NCBI GenBank assembly: GCA_002721815.1
Contig: PBLQ01000001.1
Coordinates: 96,379-160,378, forward strand
DNA from: Myxococcales bacterium
Lineage (GTDB): Bacteria > Myxococcota > UBA727 > GCA-2721815
Direction: 5' to 3'
Length of the DNA: 64,000 bases
Shown: positions 32,926-41,772 of the stretch, one piece after another
Layout: each line of letters opens with the position of its first letter
How positions within the stretch are numbered: position 1 is the stretch's first letter
Program-made: the position numbers and the translations under genes
The notes under the pieces: model-generated
What the model saw: the letters and a program-made list of their open reading frames with translations, nothing else
Told to the model about the DNA's origin: nothing
Database searches by the model: none

Positions 32926-34716
32926 ATGGCCAATGAGCAAATGCCACCTGCAGGCACCAACATTCAACTTCTGCAACAAAATCTAAAATCGCTTCGACAG
33001 CCCAAAGAACGTCTCGATGCGATTCTGGCTTGCCCCGACACCTTGAGGGTGGTCCGGTCTTTGCCAGCCCAAGACCTTTTTTCGTTGGTGCAGCAAACCG
33101 GGATCGCCGATGCACTCGATCTGCTGCCCTTGTTACACCCCAAACAAGTACAGCGTTTTTTGGACATGGATGCTTGGCGTCGAGACCGCCTGGATCCCTT
33201 TTCCTTAGGAAAATGGCTTTCAGCACTCTTCGCGGCAGATGGGCAAACGGCCATCCGACAAATGCGTGATATGGACGTGGAGCTTTTGAGCCTGATCTTT
33301 AAGCTGCACACCCAGGTTTATGATCTCAGCAAAGATGAAAATCCCACCGAAGAAGAGCTCAAACTTCACTCCATCACCCCCGATCGTAATTTTGCCATTT
33401 GTTATTTGATTCGCGATGACAATGAAGCTTTGGTCCACGCACTTAAGGCGACCATTGAAGGTTTCTTTCAAAGAGATTTGGCTTTTGTGCTGCGCCTTCT
33501 CGAAGCCATCCGGTGGGAACTGCCGTCAGCGCTCGAAGAAGAAGCCTACCGATGGCGTCGTGCCCGACTGGCAGACTTAGGATTTGCTTCCGACGAAGAA
33601 ATATTTGCTCTGTTTTCTTATGTGGATCCAGACAAAGCCTTGGGTTCATCCATTCGCCCGCACCTCACCCCAGAAGAAGATGATGTGGAAAACCAAGGGC
33701 GCCTATCGAGCAAAGTCCTTTCACAGAGCTTTTTGTTACCCGCAGACCTCAGTGGCAATGCTGTTTTTCAAAAAGCACTGGTGGGCTTGTCGGCCACACA
33801 CCAAGAACGGGTTGCCCACGAACTCTTATTGCTCACCAACCGAGTCCATGGTGGCCTGGGTGGCGACCTAGGTGATGTTGACAGTCTTTCATTCTCCGCC
33901 AAAACCGCCATCGATACAGTGGCCATCGCCTTGTCATACCTCTCGAAAGGCAATTCGAACCAGCTGCACGAACCTTTGCTTCAAGCCAGCCTGCCCCGTC
34001 TGTTTCAAATTGGCTTTTCCCTACCTTTGCGCGTTTCTCGCGCTTTCCGAAAACGAATTCAGGAGCGTAAAAATGGTTTGGCCGGACGAGGCATGCTTAG
34101 ATTGGACCCACCATTGCGAGAAACGGTCGCAGGGATGCTGCAAAAGCGACCGCAAATATTTGTCGGCTTGTTTGATTCACGAGGCACGGCATATCGGTAT
34201 TTTGAGTCTTTAGAAGAGGTCGCGCAAGTCACCGCTGCGCTCAATGAAGCTTCTTTTCGTGCGGCCTTCTTAGGACCTGCGGGGTTGGGCTTCAGCGATG
34301 AAGTGGTATCTCAAAACGGTTTTGATGATATGACCCAGCAACCCTCTCACGGCTTATTGCTTTGCGCCTATGTGGCCCATGACTTCTTAGGAATGGGAGA
34401 GCAACGACGCCAACCCCTCCAAGCGGACCAGTTACAAAACTTATTCGAAAGTATGATTCTTAAAGACGGCAAACGGGCGTTCCCCCCCAGCCTATGGGAA
34501 AAGGCCCAAGCCATAGCCAAGCAAACCGTGGACGGTATGGGGTTACCACCGGAAATGAATGCCGAAGAGCGGGCGACCTCTTATGTCCGCATTGCATTAG
34601 GGGCATTAGAAAACGAGCTGTCTGGAATCAAATCCGAACAGCTCGAAAGCAAATATATTCAAAGTATTTGGCACACCGAAATGAGCGGTGCCGAGACTTT
34701 AGTTGCCGATGGTTAA
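32926..34716 (+). CDS. DUF6178-like protein of unknown function
   Basis: 596 residues from the ATG at 32926. Its AGGA ribosome site overlaps the upstream stop codon region, so it is coupled to the surface protein gene. The N-terminal pattern (RLDAILACPDTLRVVRSLP, QDLFSLVQQTGIADALDLLP, FLDMDAWRRDRLDP) fits the DUF6178 family, which I associate with delta-lineage bacteria; this is from memory of the family pattern and not a search. The protein is mostly helical, has no signal peptide or membrane helix, and no catalytic motif is evident. Its last 18 bp overlap the convergent lipoprotein gene. Function is unknown. Confidence 0.65.
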   Translation: MANEQMPPAGTNIQLLQQNLKSLRQPKERLDAILACPDTLRVVRSLPAQDLFSLVQQTGIADALDLLPLLHPKQVQRFLDMDAWRRDRLDPFSLGKWLSALFAADGQTAIRQMRDMDVELLSLIFKLHTQVYDLSKDENPTEEELKLHSITPDRNFAICYLIRDDNEALVHALKATIEGFFQRDLAFVLRLLEAIRWELPSALEEEAYRWRRARLADLGFASDEEIFALFSYVDPDKALGSSIRPHLTPEEDDVENQGRLSSKVLSQSFLLPADLSGNAVFQKALVGLSATHQERVAHELLLLTNRVHGGLGGDLGDVDSLSFSAKTAIDTVAIALSYLSKGNSNQLHEPLLQASLPRLFQIGFSLPLRVSRAFRKRIQERKNGLAGRGMLRLDPPLRETVAGMLQKRPQIFVGLFDSRGTAYRYFESLEEVAQVTAALNEASFRAAFLGPAGLGFSDEVVSQNGFDDMTQQPSHGLLLCAYVAHDFLGMGEQRRQPLQADQLQNLFESMILKDGKRAFPPSLWEKAQAIAKQTVDGMGLPPEMNAEERATSYVRIALGALENELSGIKSEQLESKYIQSIWHTEMSGAETLVADG

Positions 34717-35673
34717 CGATTTCGTTACCGCCAACCCGTAGTCATACCCATCGTAAGGGGTCACAGATACGGTCACGGTCTCTCCCGCCCCAAAACGAGC
34801 AGATGACAAACTGGATCCGGTTTCATCGCCGAGAGTCACACCGTCAACCTGCCAAACATAGCTGAATTGCACGCTATCACCATCTGCGTCTGACACACCG
34901 AGACTGGAGATGGTCACACTCAGATCCGTGTCCGCATTAGCGTTAGCGGGATCCAGCGCGATCATCGTGGCATCGAGCACAGGCAACGCATTGGCAATAC
35001 TGGTCGACAGGACAATATCTGCACCGTCATCTTCTCCATCATTTGGAGTCACGATGACCTGCCATGTGTCGCCGCGCGTGGTGTGCTCAGAAGACAGAAT
35101 GGAGCCCGTAATGGCCGCACCATCGTCGTCTACATAGGGCGCGCCATTTTTAGACCAAGCGTAGGTCCCTCCAACTTGATCGCCATCGATATCTTCACCC
35201 ACCAAAGTAACCACCAAATCTTCGATCGTGGTTGGTGCCTCAGGCGTTAAGGAGGCTGTTGCGGTGGGCAAGGTATTGGCAATGGTCACTTGGGCGCCGC
35301 CGGGATAACCTTCTGTTTGCCCGTCAAAACCAGCAATTTCGACTTTCCACAATTCGCCCTTGGTGGTCGCGTCAGCGGGAATCTCTAACTGAGACTCGTA
35401 GTCGGTTTGTTCCTCGCCGTTTTTAAACCACTTGATCTTTGGCGTCACCGGATCTTCATCGGGGTCCACCGATGCCTCAACCAACTTCGCCACCAATGCT
35501 TCACTGGTTGTGGGCTCACTGGGGGTTATAGAGACGATAGGTGGCGCAGGCGCCGCGTTCGTATCGGTGTCGCAAACGGGTTCCTCTGTGGTTTCTTCTT
35601 CACCCCCACAGGACACCGCACCGATTGAAAGACATAAAGCAACTAGACAAATAGGTTTTTTCACCAAGGTCAT
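34699..35673 (-). CDS. lipoprotein with three Ig/PKD-like repeats
   Basis: 324 residues from the ATG at 35673, preceded by AGGAGG at five bases. A signal peptide ends in the lipobox GAVSC (Cys22), followed by an acidic GGEEETTEEP linker. Three tandem modules of about 95 residues share 'ITP.EP.T...L...' openings, a W-K/Q-NG strand (KWFKNGEEQ, YAWSKNGAPY, YVWQVDGVTL) and a 'G..W.V...DG...G' close. They look like PKD/Ig-like domains of the kind that mediate binding in secreted proteins. No catalytic domain is present. It is a likely surface or periplasmic binding protein of unknown partner. Confidence 0.75.
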   Translation of the reverse strand: MTLVKKPICLVALCLSIGAVSCGGEEETTEEPVCDTDTNAAPAPPIVSITPSEPTTSEALVAKLVEASVDPDEDPVTPKIKWFKNGEEQTDYESQLEIPADATTKGELWKVEIAGFDGQTEGYPGGAQVTIANTLPTATASLTPEAPTTIEDLVVTLVGEDIDGDQVGGTYAWSKNGAPYVDDDGAAITGSILSSEHTTRGDTWQVIVTPNDGEDDGADIVLSTSIANALPVLDATMIALDPANANADTDLSVTISSLGVSDADGDSVQFSYVWQVDGVTLGDETGSSLSSARFGAGETVTVSVTPYDGYDYGLAVTKSLTIGN

Positions 35674-35959
35674 GATTTCCTCCTGACAACGCTGGAAAAT
35701 ATCCCACAAGATGAAATGGCGGGGCAACTAATAAAGGTAAGATTTTATCCGCTGCTTCCTTTTTTTTGCACAATACCGCCTCACGGACAGGGCCCTCGCA
35801 TTCTTCAGGCCCCATCCACAGCAAAACCCTATGCAAAACTCATCCAAAATTAATACGAAGATCCACGCAAACCCTTGTTTTTTTGATATTTTAATATTTT
35901 TCAGACATTTAACCGGACCAAGACTTGTAATTACCAAACTCAAGGGGTATACAAACCTT
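35674..35959. other. divergent gap upstream of the DUF523-DUF1722 gene
   Basis: This AT-rich 286-bp region separates the lipoprotein gene from the DUF523 gene. Besides the promoter listed at 35925-35953 I see no RNA gene. A 91-codon minus-strand frame covers much of it, but it has no ribosome site or family features and is taken as chance. Confidence 0.4.
35925..35953 (+). promoter_or_regulatory. sigma70-type promoter implying a leaderless mRNA
   Basis: TTGTAA (35925-35930) and TATACA (35948-35953) are separated by exactly 17 bp. The expected start of transcription, about seven bases after the -10, falls on the ATG at 35960. The gene has no well-spaced ribosome site (AAGGGG is 12 bases away), which agrees with a leaderless transcript. 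Confidence 0.55.
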
Positions 35960-36967
35960 ATGCAAACACGATTCAAAGAAGCCCGCAAAGCGGGATCACT
36001 CAACCCCGACCTCCCGACGATTATGGTCAGCGCCTGTGTGCTCGGACATGAAGTCCGTTTCGATGGCGGCCATAAAAAACAAAACTACGTGGTCAACCGC
36101 TTGTCCCAGGTGGTGAACCTCGTGCCTTTCTGCCCTGAAGCGGAATCCGGTCTCGGGATTCCCCGGGAATCCATCCGGCTGGTGGGGGGCCCTGAAGGAC
36201 TTCAAGCCATCGGCAACCGGTCCGAGATCGATCACACACCGGCCCTGCAACGGTGGAGTGAAGCGTTCATTCAAAGTACCGACCCTAACACAATTAATGG
36301 GGTCATTCTCAAAAAAGGTTCGCCCAGCTGTGGCCTGAAACGCGTCCGCATTTATCCATCGACAGCCCAGGGAGCGATTCCAAAACGAGATGCATCTGGC
36401 CTATTTGCGCAAGCTTTCACGGAGGCCTTTCCATTCATGCCTGTGTCCGAAGAAGGTTGGCTGAACGACACGAACCTCCGAGAGAGTTTTCTCATTCAAA
36501 TATTTACGGATTTCAGGTTCAAAAAAGTGTGCGAAACACGTTCCGTCCACGCGCTCTTGGAATTCCACGCGAAACATAAATTTTTACTCATGGCATTCAG
36601 CCCAGCAGGACAAAAAAAGATGGGACGAATCTTAGGAGCGGCGAAAGAGCAATCCTGGGATTCGCTCACCAAGGCTTACCAGCAGGAAATGATTGCGGCG
36701 TTGAGGGTACCCCCGAACCGCAAACGGTACTCTAATGCTCTTCAACACATGGCTGGGTACGTGAAAGACATCATCAGCAACGCAGGACGTCAAGAGCTGG
36801 CGAAAGCCATTCTTCTTTACGCGGATAGAAGGGTGAGCCTCGATGTGCCGCTTTCCTTGATACGCCATCACTCGTTGAATCCCCGCGCACCGGATTATTT
36901 GAAAAAACAAGTTTACCTTTCACCCTACCCAATTAACGCCTTTACCGAACCCGCTGGGGTCCGGTGA
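35960..36967 (+). CDS. DUF523 and DUF1722 fusion protein (TudS/YbgA type)
   Basis: 335 residues from the ATG at 35960. The N-terminal DUF523 domain (about 15-160) has three conserved Cys sites: VSACVLGHEVRFDGGHK, LVPFCPEAESGLGIPRE and KKGSPSCGLKRVRIY. In the related TudS family these bind a [4Fe-4S] cluster used for desulfidation of thiouracil. The C-terminal DUF1722 domain (about 195-310, YbgA) includes LEFHAKHKFLLMAF and LLYADRRVSLDVPLSLIRHH. This two-domain protein is often encoded near photolyase genes; here a photolyase lies 10 kb away in the same light-stress island. The exact substrate is not known. A weak ribosome site and a promoter abutting the ATG suggest leaderless translation. 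Confidence 0.88.
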   Translation: MQTRFKEARKAGSLNPDLPTIMVSACVLGHEVRFDGGHKKQNYVVNRLSQVVNLVPFCPEAESGLGIPRESIRLVGGPEGLQAIGNRSEIDHTPALQRWSEAFIQSTDPNTINGVILKKGSPSCGLKRVRIYPSTAQGAIPKRDASGLFAQAFTEAFPFMPVSEEGWLNDTNLRESFLIQIFTDFRFKKVCETRSVHALLEFHAKHKFLLMAFSPAGQKKMGRILGAAKEQSWDSLTKAYQQEMIAALRVPPNRKRYSNALQHMAGYVKDIISNAGRQELAKAILLYADRRVSLDVPLSLIRHHSLNPRAPDYLKKQVYLSPYPINAFTEPAGVR

Positions 36968-36991
36968 AGGGGACAAAAAGAGGGCGAGTTC

Positions 36992-37339
36992 ATGAATACA
37001 CGTACTTTGATAATGGATGTGACTTTCGGGTTAAGCTTAGGACTGGGCGTTTTATTGTGGCAGAATGTGCACAGCTCAGAAGCAAGCGAGACGTCATTGC
37101 ACGTTGAGAAAGTGTATTCGATTCAAGATGCCGAAGGGGCCGTCCAGGTGTGCGAGGCGTTGGACAAGCTGGCTTTTTCGAGCGAAAACGACGGTAGCGA
37201 GGTTGGGGAGATAGCGGCTGGTAGTACGAAGTGGCACTGCTACGTGGAAGAAAGTATTACGCCTCCAACGGGGAGGGGCATCATCGGCGTTTCTACCGAT
37301 GACGCGGCTCCGCACCGTATTGAAAGATTTGATATTTAG
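36992..37339 (+). CDS. small exported hypothetical protein
   Basis: 115 residues, with GAGGG seven bases before the ATG. The N-terminal hydrophobic stretch (about 8-27, MDVTFGLSLGLGVLLWQNVH) is a signal peptide or single membrane anchor. The remainder is a small acidic domain with two Cys (about 54 and 84) that could form a disulfide. I do not recognise a family. It follows the DUF523-DUF1722 gene by 24 bp and may be cotranscribed. Its stop overlaps that of the glutathione peroxidase gene by 4 nt, as in several other convergent pairs here, which supports it being a real gene. Confidence 0.5.
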   Translation: MNTRTLIMDVTFGLSLGLGVLLWQNVHSSEASETSLHVEKVYSIQDAEGAVQVCEALDKLAFSSENDGSEVGEIAAGSTKWHCYVEESITPPTGRGIIGVSTDDAAPHRIERFDI

Positions 37340-37917
37340 CGCACTTTTGGCACCTTTTTCTTCGCAGAAGAAGCGGTCAAAGCCCGTTCAACTGCACTGA
37401 TAAGGTCTGTGTCCTCAGGGCCAGTAGAGGAGCGAAATCGGGATGTGACGTTCCCGTCTCGACCCACGATGAACTTCTCGAAATTCCAACGGACTTCGCT
37501 GTTGTCACCCACCTTGCTACCCACCAACTTTTGATAAAGCTGGGTTTTCTCGCTCCCTTTTACCTCCTGCTTTTTCAGGATAGGAAAAGTGACTTTATAT
37601 TTGGTAGAGCAAAAAGAACGTATTTCCTTGGCGTCACCGGGCTCTTGCCAGCCGAATTGGTTGCACGGAACACCAAGAATAACGAAACCTTTATCACGAT
37701 ATTTCTGATACAGTTTCTGAAGTCCTTCGTATTGCGACGTGAAACCACAACGGCTCGCCACGTTTACAACCATCACAACTTTGTTTTTCACGGTATCTTT
37801 AGAAACCTTTCGGCCTTCCAGATCTACCAAATCAAAGTTGAAGAGTGGGTTTGCATGAAGCGGCTGTAGCACCCCAAAAAATAGGAATGTAAAGATTAAG
37901 AGTGTTCCTTTTCTCAT
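37336..37917 (-). CDS. exported glutathione peroxidase-family protein
   Basis: 193 residues. The first 22 residues form a signal peptide ending near LQPLHANP, so it acts in the periplasm, which is less usual for the family. The peroxidatic Cys57 is in VNVASRCGFTSQYEGLQ. The catalytic Gln is in GVPCNQFGWQEPG and the Trp/Asn in RWNFEKFIVGRDG. Cys103 in SFCSTKYKVTFP occupies the resolving position of thioredoxin-dependent peroxidases. It probably reduces lipid or alkyl hydroperoxides. A basic tail ends the protein. It is divergent from crtZ by 87 bp and fits the photo-oxidative defence theme. Confidence 0.93.
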   Translation of the reverse strand: MRKGTLLIFTFLFFGVLQPLHANPLFNFDLVDLEGRKVSKDTVKNKVVMVVNVASRCGFTSQYEGLQKLYQKYRDKGFVILGVPCNQFGWQEPGDAKEIRSFCSTKYKVTFPILKKQEVKGSEKTQLYQKLVGSKVGDNSEVRWNFEKFIVGRDGNVTSRFRSSTGPEDTDLISAVERALTASSAKKKVPKVR

Positions 37918-38004
37918 TGTTCGCGCTCCTTCGATCAGCTTGTGAATGAACTTATGTTTTGTTAGAGTAAAACAAATTCTCGAGAAAGATTATTTCTAAA
38001 AACC

Positions 38005-38418
38005 ATGTTTATTTTAATCATCATCGCAACCCCTGTCGTCATGGAGCTTCTCAGTTGGCCCATGCATCGCTTTTTATTTCACGGGCCGCTTTGGCCACTT
38101 CACGAAGACCATCACCGGTCTCATAAAGGAGCCCTAGAGAAGAACGATTTGTTCAGTTCTTTCTTTGCTCTAATCTCCATAGGTTTAATTATGGGCTCCA
38201 TCTATCTCGAGGATTATGGTGTCGCATTGGCGGTTGGTCTGGGCATGGCTTTGTACGGTTTCTTGTATTTTTGGATTCACGATGGGTTGGCCCATAAGCG
38301 CTGGTCTCCCCCTCAATTTATGAGACCCCGCTGGGCGGAGGTGGTTAAACACAATCACAGGCGACACCATCAGAAATCGACCAAGAATGGCCAGGGGCCC
38401 TACGGGCTTTTCTTTTAG
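38005..38418 (+). CDS. crtZ: carotenoid (beta-carotene) hydroxylase, CrtZ type
   Basis: 137 residues, a membrane di-iron hydroxylase of the fatty-acid hydroxylase superfamily. The four His clusters are present: HRFLFH, HEDHHRSH, HDGLAHKRW and HNHRRHH, with three or four membrane helices. CrtZ adds 3-hydroxyl groups to beta-ionone rings, giving zeaxanthin from beta-carotene. The length is slightly shorter than typical CrtZ (about 160-175). No ribosome site is evident. It lies 9 bp from the convergent carH and near the other crt genes, which supports a carotenoid substrate over a sterol or lipid. Confidence 0.88.
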   Translation: MFILIIIATPVVMELLSWPMHRFLFHGPLWPLHEDHHRSHKGALEKNDLFSSFFALISIGLIMGSIYLEDYGVALAVGLGMALYGFLYFWIHDGLAHKRWSPPQFMRPRWAEVVKHNHRRHHQKSTKNGQGPYGLFF

Positions 38419-38427
38419 TCGATCGGC

Positions 38428-39330
38428 TTAACTCAGAGTCTCGATCAATGCCTCTATAGAACCTCCCAGTTGAGCATTGACGGCTGCAAACTGGGTTTGC
38501 TTCCATTCCTTGGTACCGTTACCACCCAAGAATATTTTAACCTCTGTAGGCAACATGCCACGCAGTCTTTCCACGTAGTGAAGCACTTCCGTAAGGGCCA
38601 CAGGGTTCACCACCGAGAGACCAATACTGCTTACCTTTTTGTAAATCGCGGCGTCGGCCACTTCTGAGGCAGGCATGTCACTTCCCAGGTATAAAACGGG
38701 GTGACCTTTGGCCCGGAATTTAATCCCTAAACTCAGTAAGCCAATCTCGTGTCGCTCACCGGCGATACACGCCAGCAAAATACTTTTCTTGGATGCATCC
38801 ACCTCATTCTTCATTTGTTTGAAGAGGGAAAACAAACGTTCCTTCATAAAACTCGAGGAGAAATGCTCTTGGGCAATATTAAATTTTCCGGTTGCCCAAT
38901 TTTCGCCTACTTTAACCGAAACAGGAATGACAATATCATCGATCAATCGCTCGATGGGCAAAGCAGACGCTCTTTCAAAAACCGCATCCATTTGATCGAG
39001 ATCATAATTGCCAATGGCTTCCAATAAGTCCGCTTGGAGCGTTACGGTTTCGCGGGTTTTTTCGAGTTCATCGTTGGCCGAAACAGCGCTTTGCCCTGCC
39101 TTGTCACCATTGAGCACCAACACCGCTGCTTCACTGATTTTGAAGCCCTGCTCCAACAATCCCTTCACCCGGTTAATTACCAATAAGTCGTTGGCAGTAT
39201 AAACCCGATAACCATTTTTCAGGCGTGTGGGCGTAACCAACTCATAACGCCTCTCCCAGGCTATAAGTGTATTCTTTGGTATTCCGGTGAGTCGTGCCAC
39301 CGTCTTTATTTGGTACCCAGCGTTGTTCAT
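38428..39330 (-). CDS. carH: CarH-type B12-dependent photoreceptor repressor (MerR family)
   Basis: 300 residues. The N-terminal MerR winged helix (about 5-72) has YQIKTVARLTGIPKNTLIAW. A four-helix bundle (about 95-175) and a B12-binding Rossmann domain (about 182-300) follow. The CarH light-sensing motif W-x9-EH is intact (Trp145, Glu155, His156). The cobalamin-ligand His is in GERHEIGLLSLG (His194). In CarH, adenosylcobalamin supports a DNA-bound tetramer in the dark and light breaks it, so carotenoid genes are induced by light. It is the last gene of the crtY-E-I-B operon, one base after crtB, giving an autoregulated circuit. Three 11-bp repeats at the crtY promoter are the likely operator. 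Confidence 0.93.
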   Translation of the reverse strand: MNNAGYQIKTVARLTGIPKNTLIAWERRYELVTPTRLKNGYRVYTANDLLVINRVKGLLEQGFKISEAAVLVLNGDKAGQSAVSANDELEKTRETVTLQADLLEAIGNYDLDQMDAVFERASALPIERLIDDIVIPVSVKVGENWATGKFNIAQEHFSSSFMKERLFSLFKQMKNEVDASKKSILLACIAGERHEIGLLSLGIKFRAKGHPVLYLGSDMPASEVADAAIYKKVSSIGLSVVNPVALTEVLHYVERLRGMLPTEVKIFLGGNGTKEWKQTQFAAVNAQLGGSIEALIETLS

Positions 39331-39331
39331 A

Positions 39332-40249
39332 TTACGATACCCCCGGCATTGCAGTTAAAACATGATGTGTTTTAGCAACACTCTGGTTCTTTGTCGGTTT
39401 CCGTGAAAATAATGTCTTGATAAAAAGACCGATTCCTCGAGCCACGCAAATAATTTTTTCGGGACCCGATACAAACATTCGCCCCTTAAGGCTATTTCCC
39501 GACCAGTGTTTTTCAATTTTTCGCCCTATTTCTCGGTAGAGGGTGAGCGCGATACAAATCGCTAAACGGGTTCGAGATGGAATAAAAACAAGCCCTTCAA
39601 TGGCGGAGTTATAATGTGACTCTGCAATGCGAAGCGCCTTTAATACATTTGACGAAATTTCATTTGAGCGTTCATGGTTTGAAGTTATGTCATCGACGGT
39701 TAAAGGTTGTTGAAACCAGGATTGAGGTAGGTAGACCCTCTGGTTCTTCGCATCTTCGAGCACGTCGCGACAAATATTCGTTAACTGCATACCAATGCCC
39801 AAATCGATGGCGTACCCCCAGGCGGTGGGCTCACGCACATTCAACACGGGGCACATCATTAGTCCCACCGTTCCAGCCACGCGATAGCAGTAGAGTAGCA
39901 GTTCTTCTTCGTCCCGAACTTTAACTTCCTCCAGGTCAGATTTCACCCCTAAAAGAAGTTGCTGGGCCGGCTCCATACCGAGCCCACATTGCCGCAACTC
40001 GTTAAACAGCGCGGAGAACTCATTCTCACCATTTTTTTGAACAACAAGCAGCTGTTCCATTTCAATGATGTTTCGGTTAGCGACATCTTCACTGGGTGCC
40101 TCATCAACCGCATCATCCACACGTCGACAAAAACCATATAACGACGCTGCCCGGTCACGTGTGTCCGCCGGCAAAAACACGGACGCCCAGTAAAAACTGC
40201 GCCCGTGCTTCTTGAGTATGGCCTGGTTATCGACGAGAGCTTCTGACAT
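39332..40249 (-). CDS. crtB: phytoene synthase
   Basis: 305 residues. It condenses two geranylgeranyl diphosphates into phytoene. The first Asp-rich motif is YGFCRRVDDAVDEAP and the second is in LTNICRDVLEDAKNQRVYLP. The signature AWGYAIDLGIGMQLTNI lies between. It follows crtI after 2 bp and precedes carH by 1 bp, the tightest part of the operon. A squalene synthase-like HpnC/D protein is the alternative, but the crtE and crtI neighbours make phytoene synthase clear. Confidence 0.95.
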   Translation of the reverse strand: MSEALVDNQAILKKHGRSFYWASVFLPADTRDRAASLYGFCRRVDDAVDEAPSEDVANRNIIEMEQLLVVQKNGENEFSALFNELRQCGLGMEPAQQLLLGVKSDLEEVKVRDEEELLLYCYRVAGTVGLMMCPVLNVREPTAWGYAIDLGIGMQLTNICRDVLEDAKNQRVYLPQSWFQQPLTVDDITSNHERSNEISSNVLKALRIAESHYNSAIEGLVFIPSRTRLAICIALTLYREIGRKIEKHWSGNSLKGRMFVSGPEKIICVARGIGLFIKTLFSRKPTKNQSVAKTHHVLTAMPGVS

Positions 40250-40251
40250 AT

Positions 40252-41772
40252 TTACGACACCATCTTTAACGGGCTGGCCTGTGGGATGGGGTTACCTTTG
40301 ATGGGACGAGGCACTACAGCTTCAAGAACCTTCGCCGAACTCAAAACACCTGGCACACCCGCGCCGGGGTGCGTGGCCGCTCCCACGAAATAAAGCCCCT
40401 GAACATCCTCGGACACATTGTGGTACCGCATGTAAGCAGATTGCTGTAGTAATGGCTCGATCCCAAAAGCATTACCCTGATAGGATCTCAGTTCCGTTTG
40501 GAAGTATCGTGGGTCGACGTTTTTCTGGGTCACCAAGTTCTCTTTCAAACCTGGCAAATGGGATTGGTCTAAAAAGGTAAGGATACGATCCATGTATTCT
40601 TCATTCAGTTCAGACCAATCCAGACCGCTTTTCTGATTAGGCACCGGTGATAACACATAAAAGTTTTCACAACCCTCGGGTGCCAAAGAGGGGTCACTCC
40701 TCGTGGGCGCGTGCAGGTACAGTGAAAAATCATCCGCTAATACCTTGCGGTTAAAAATATCATTCAGCAAGCCTTTGTAACGCGGGCCGAGGATAATCGT
40801 ATGATGCGCAATATCCGGATACGTTTTCTTGGTGCCAAAATAAGCGACAAACAGACTCATGGACTGCTTTTTGCGCGCCACCGAACGGTCCGTGTGCCGA
40901 CGCCGCTGGGTGGGCTCGAGCCATTTTGTGTAGACCGTCGAAGGATCGGCATTCGAAACGACCATATCCGCCATTATGGTTTGACCACCCTCCAGCCGCA
41001 CACCTTTTACTTGTCCATCTGACACTTCGAGACGCTCAACGGGCGAATTGAACCGGAATCCTACCCCAATTTCCTCGAGCAGCTTCACCATCGCTTTGAC
41101 AATGGCGGTCGTTCCACCTTTAGCAAAATGAACGCCCCACTTTCTCTCCAGCCAATGGATCAAAAGGTAAATAGAAGACACATTGAATGGGTTTCCACCC
41201 ACCAGCAAAGGTTGGAAGGTAAATACCTGACGTAGGCGCTCGTCTTTGATGTGGGAAGCCACCATGCTGTAAACACTTTTGTAGCTTTTCAACCGGATCA
41301 TTTGCGGCACAACGCGCAACATATCGGACAAGCGATTAAAGGGAACGTGGGCCAACTCCTCGTAGCCGATGGCGAAAATTTCCTGAGCTTGTTTCACCAA
41401 GTTTTGGTAACCCTGAACATCTGCGGGATTCATTTGCTCAATCTGCGAGAGCAAACGTTCCTCGTCGCCCACGTAATCGAATTGACTGCCATCATCAAAA
41501 GCGACGCGGTAAAAAGGGTCTACCGGCATAAGGTCAAAGTAATCACGTGCATCTCGCCCTACGAGAGAAAACAACTCATCCAACAGGTAAGGCGCAGTAA
41601 TGACCGTAGGGCCAGCATCGAAGGAGAAACCATCTTGCTCGAAGACACGAGCCCTTCCCCCGGGCTGCGAACCCGCCTCGATCATTTCAACATCGTAACC
41701 CAGGGCACGCATTCGAATCGCTGCGGCTAGGCCACCAAAACCTGTTCCTACTACCAATACTTTTTGACTCAT
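40252..41772 (-). CDS. crtI: phytoene desaturase
   Basis: 506 residues from the ATG at 41772, with AAGGAG five bases upstream. It is a CrtI-type FAD enzyme that desaturates phytoene to lycopene or neurosporene. The N-terminal dinucleotide site is VLVVGTGFGGLAAAIRMRA. The C-terminal carotenoid-oxidoreductase signature is YFVGAATHPGAGVPGVLSSA. The number of desaturation steps cannot be read from sequence. Its ATG overlaps the crtE stop as ATGA, giving translational coupling. An in-frame extension upstream lies inside crtE and is rejected. Confidence 0.96.
   Translation of the reverse strand: MSQKVLVVGTGFGGLAAAIRMRALGYDVEMIEAGSQPGGRARVFEQDGFSFDAGPTVITAPYLLDELFSLVGRDARDYFDLMPVDPFYRVAFDDGSQFDYVGDEERLLSQIEQMNPADVQGYQNLVKQAQEIFAIGYEELAHVPFNRLSDMLRVVPQMIRLKSYKSVYSMVASHIKDERLRQVFTFQPLLVGGNPFNVSSIYLLIHWLERKWGVHFAKGGTTAIVKAMVKLLEEIGVGFRFNSPVERLEVSDGQVKGVRLEGGQTIMADMVVSNADPSTVYTKWLEPTQRRRHTDRSVARKKQSMSLFVAYFGTKKTYPDIAHHTIILGPRYKGLLNDIFNRKVLADDFSLYLHAPTRSDPSLAPEGCENFYVLSPVPNQKSGLDWSELNEEYMDRILTFLDQSHLPGLKENLVTQKNVDPRYFQTELRSYQGNAFGIEPLLQQSAYMRYHNVSEDVQGLYFVGAATHPGAGVPGVLSSAKVLEAVVPRPIKGNPIPQASPLKMVS

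Noticed and set aside
35728-36003. 91-codon minus-strand frame upstream of the DUF523 gene
   Set aside because: No ribosome site, no recognisable domain, and it overlaps the promoter and start of the DUF523 gene.
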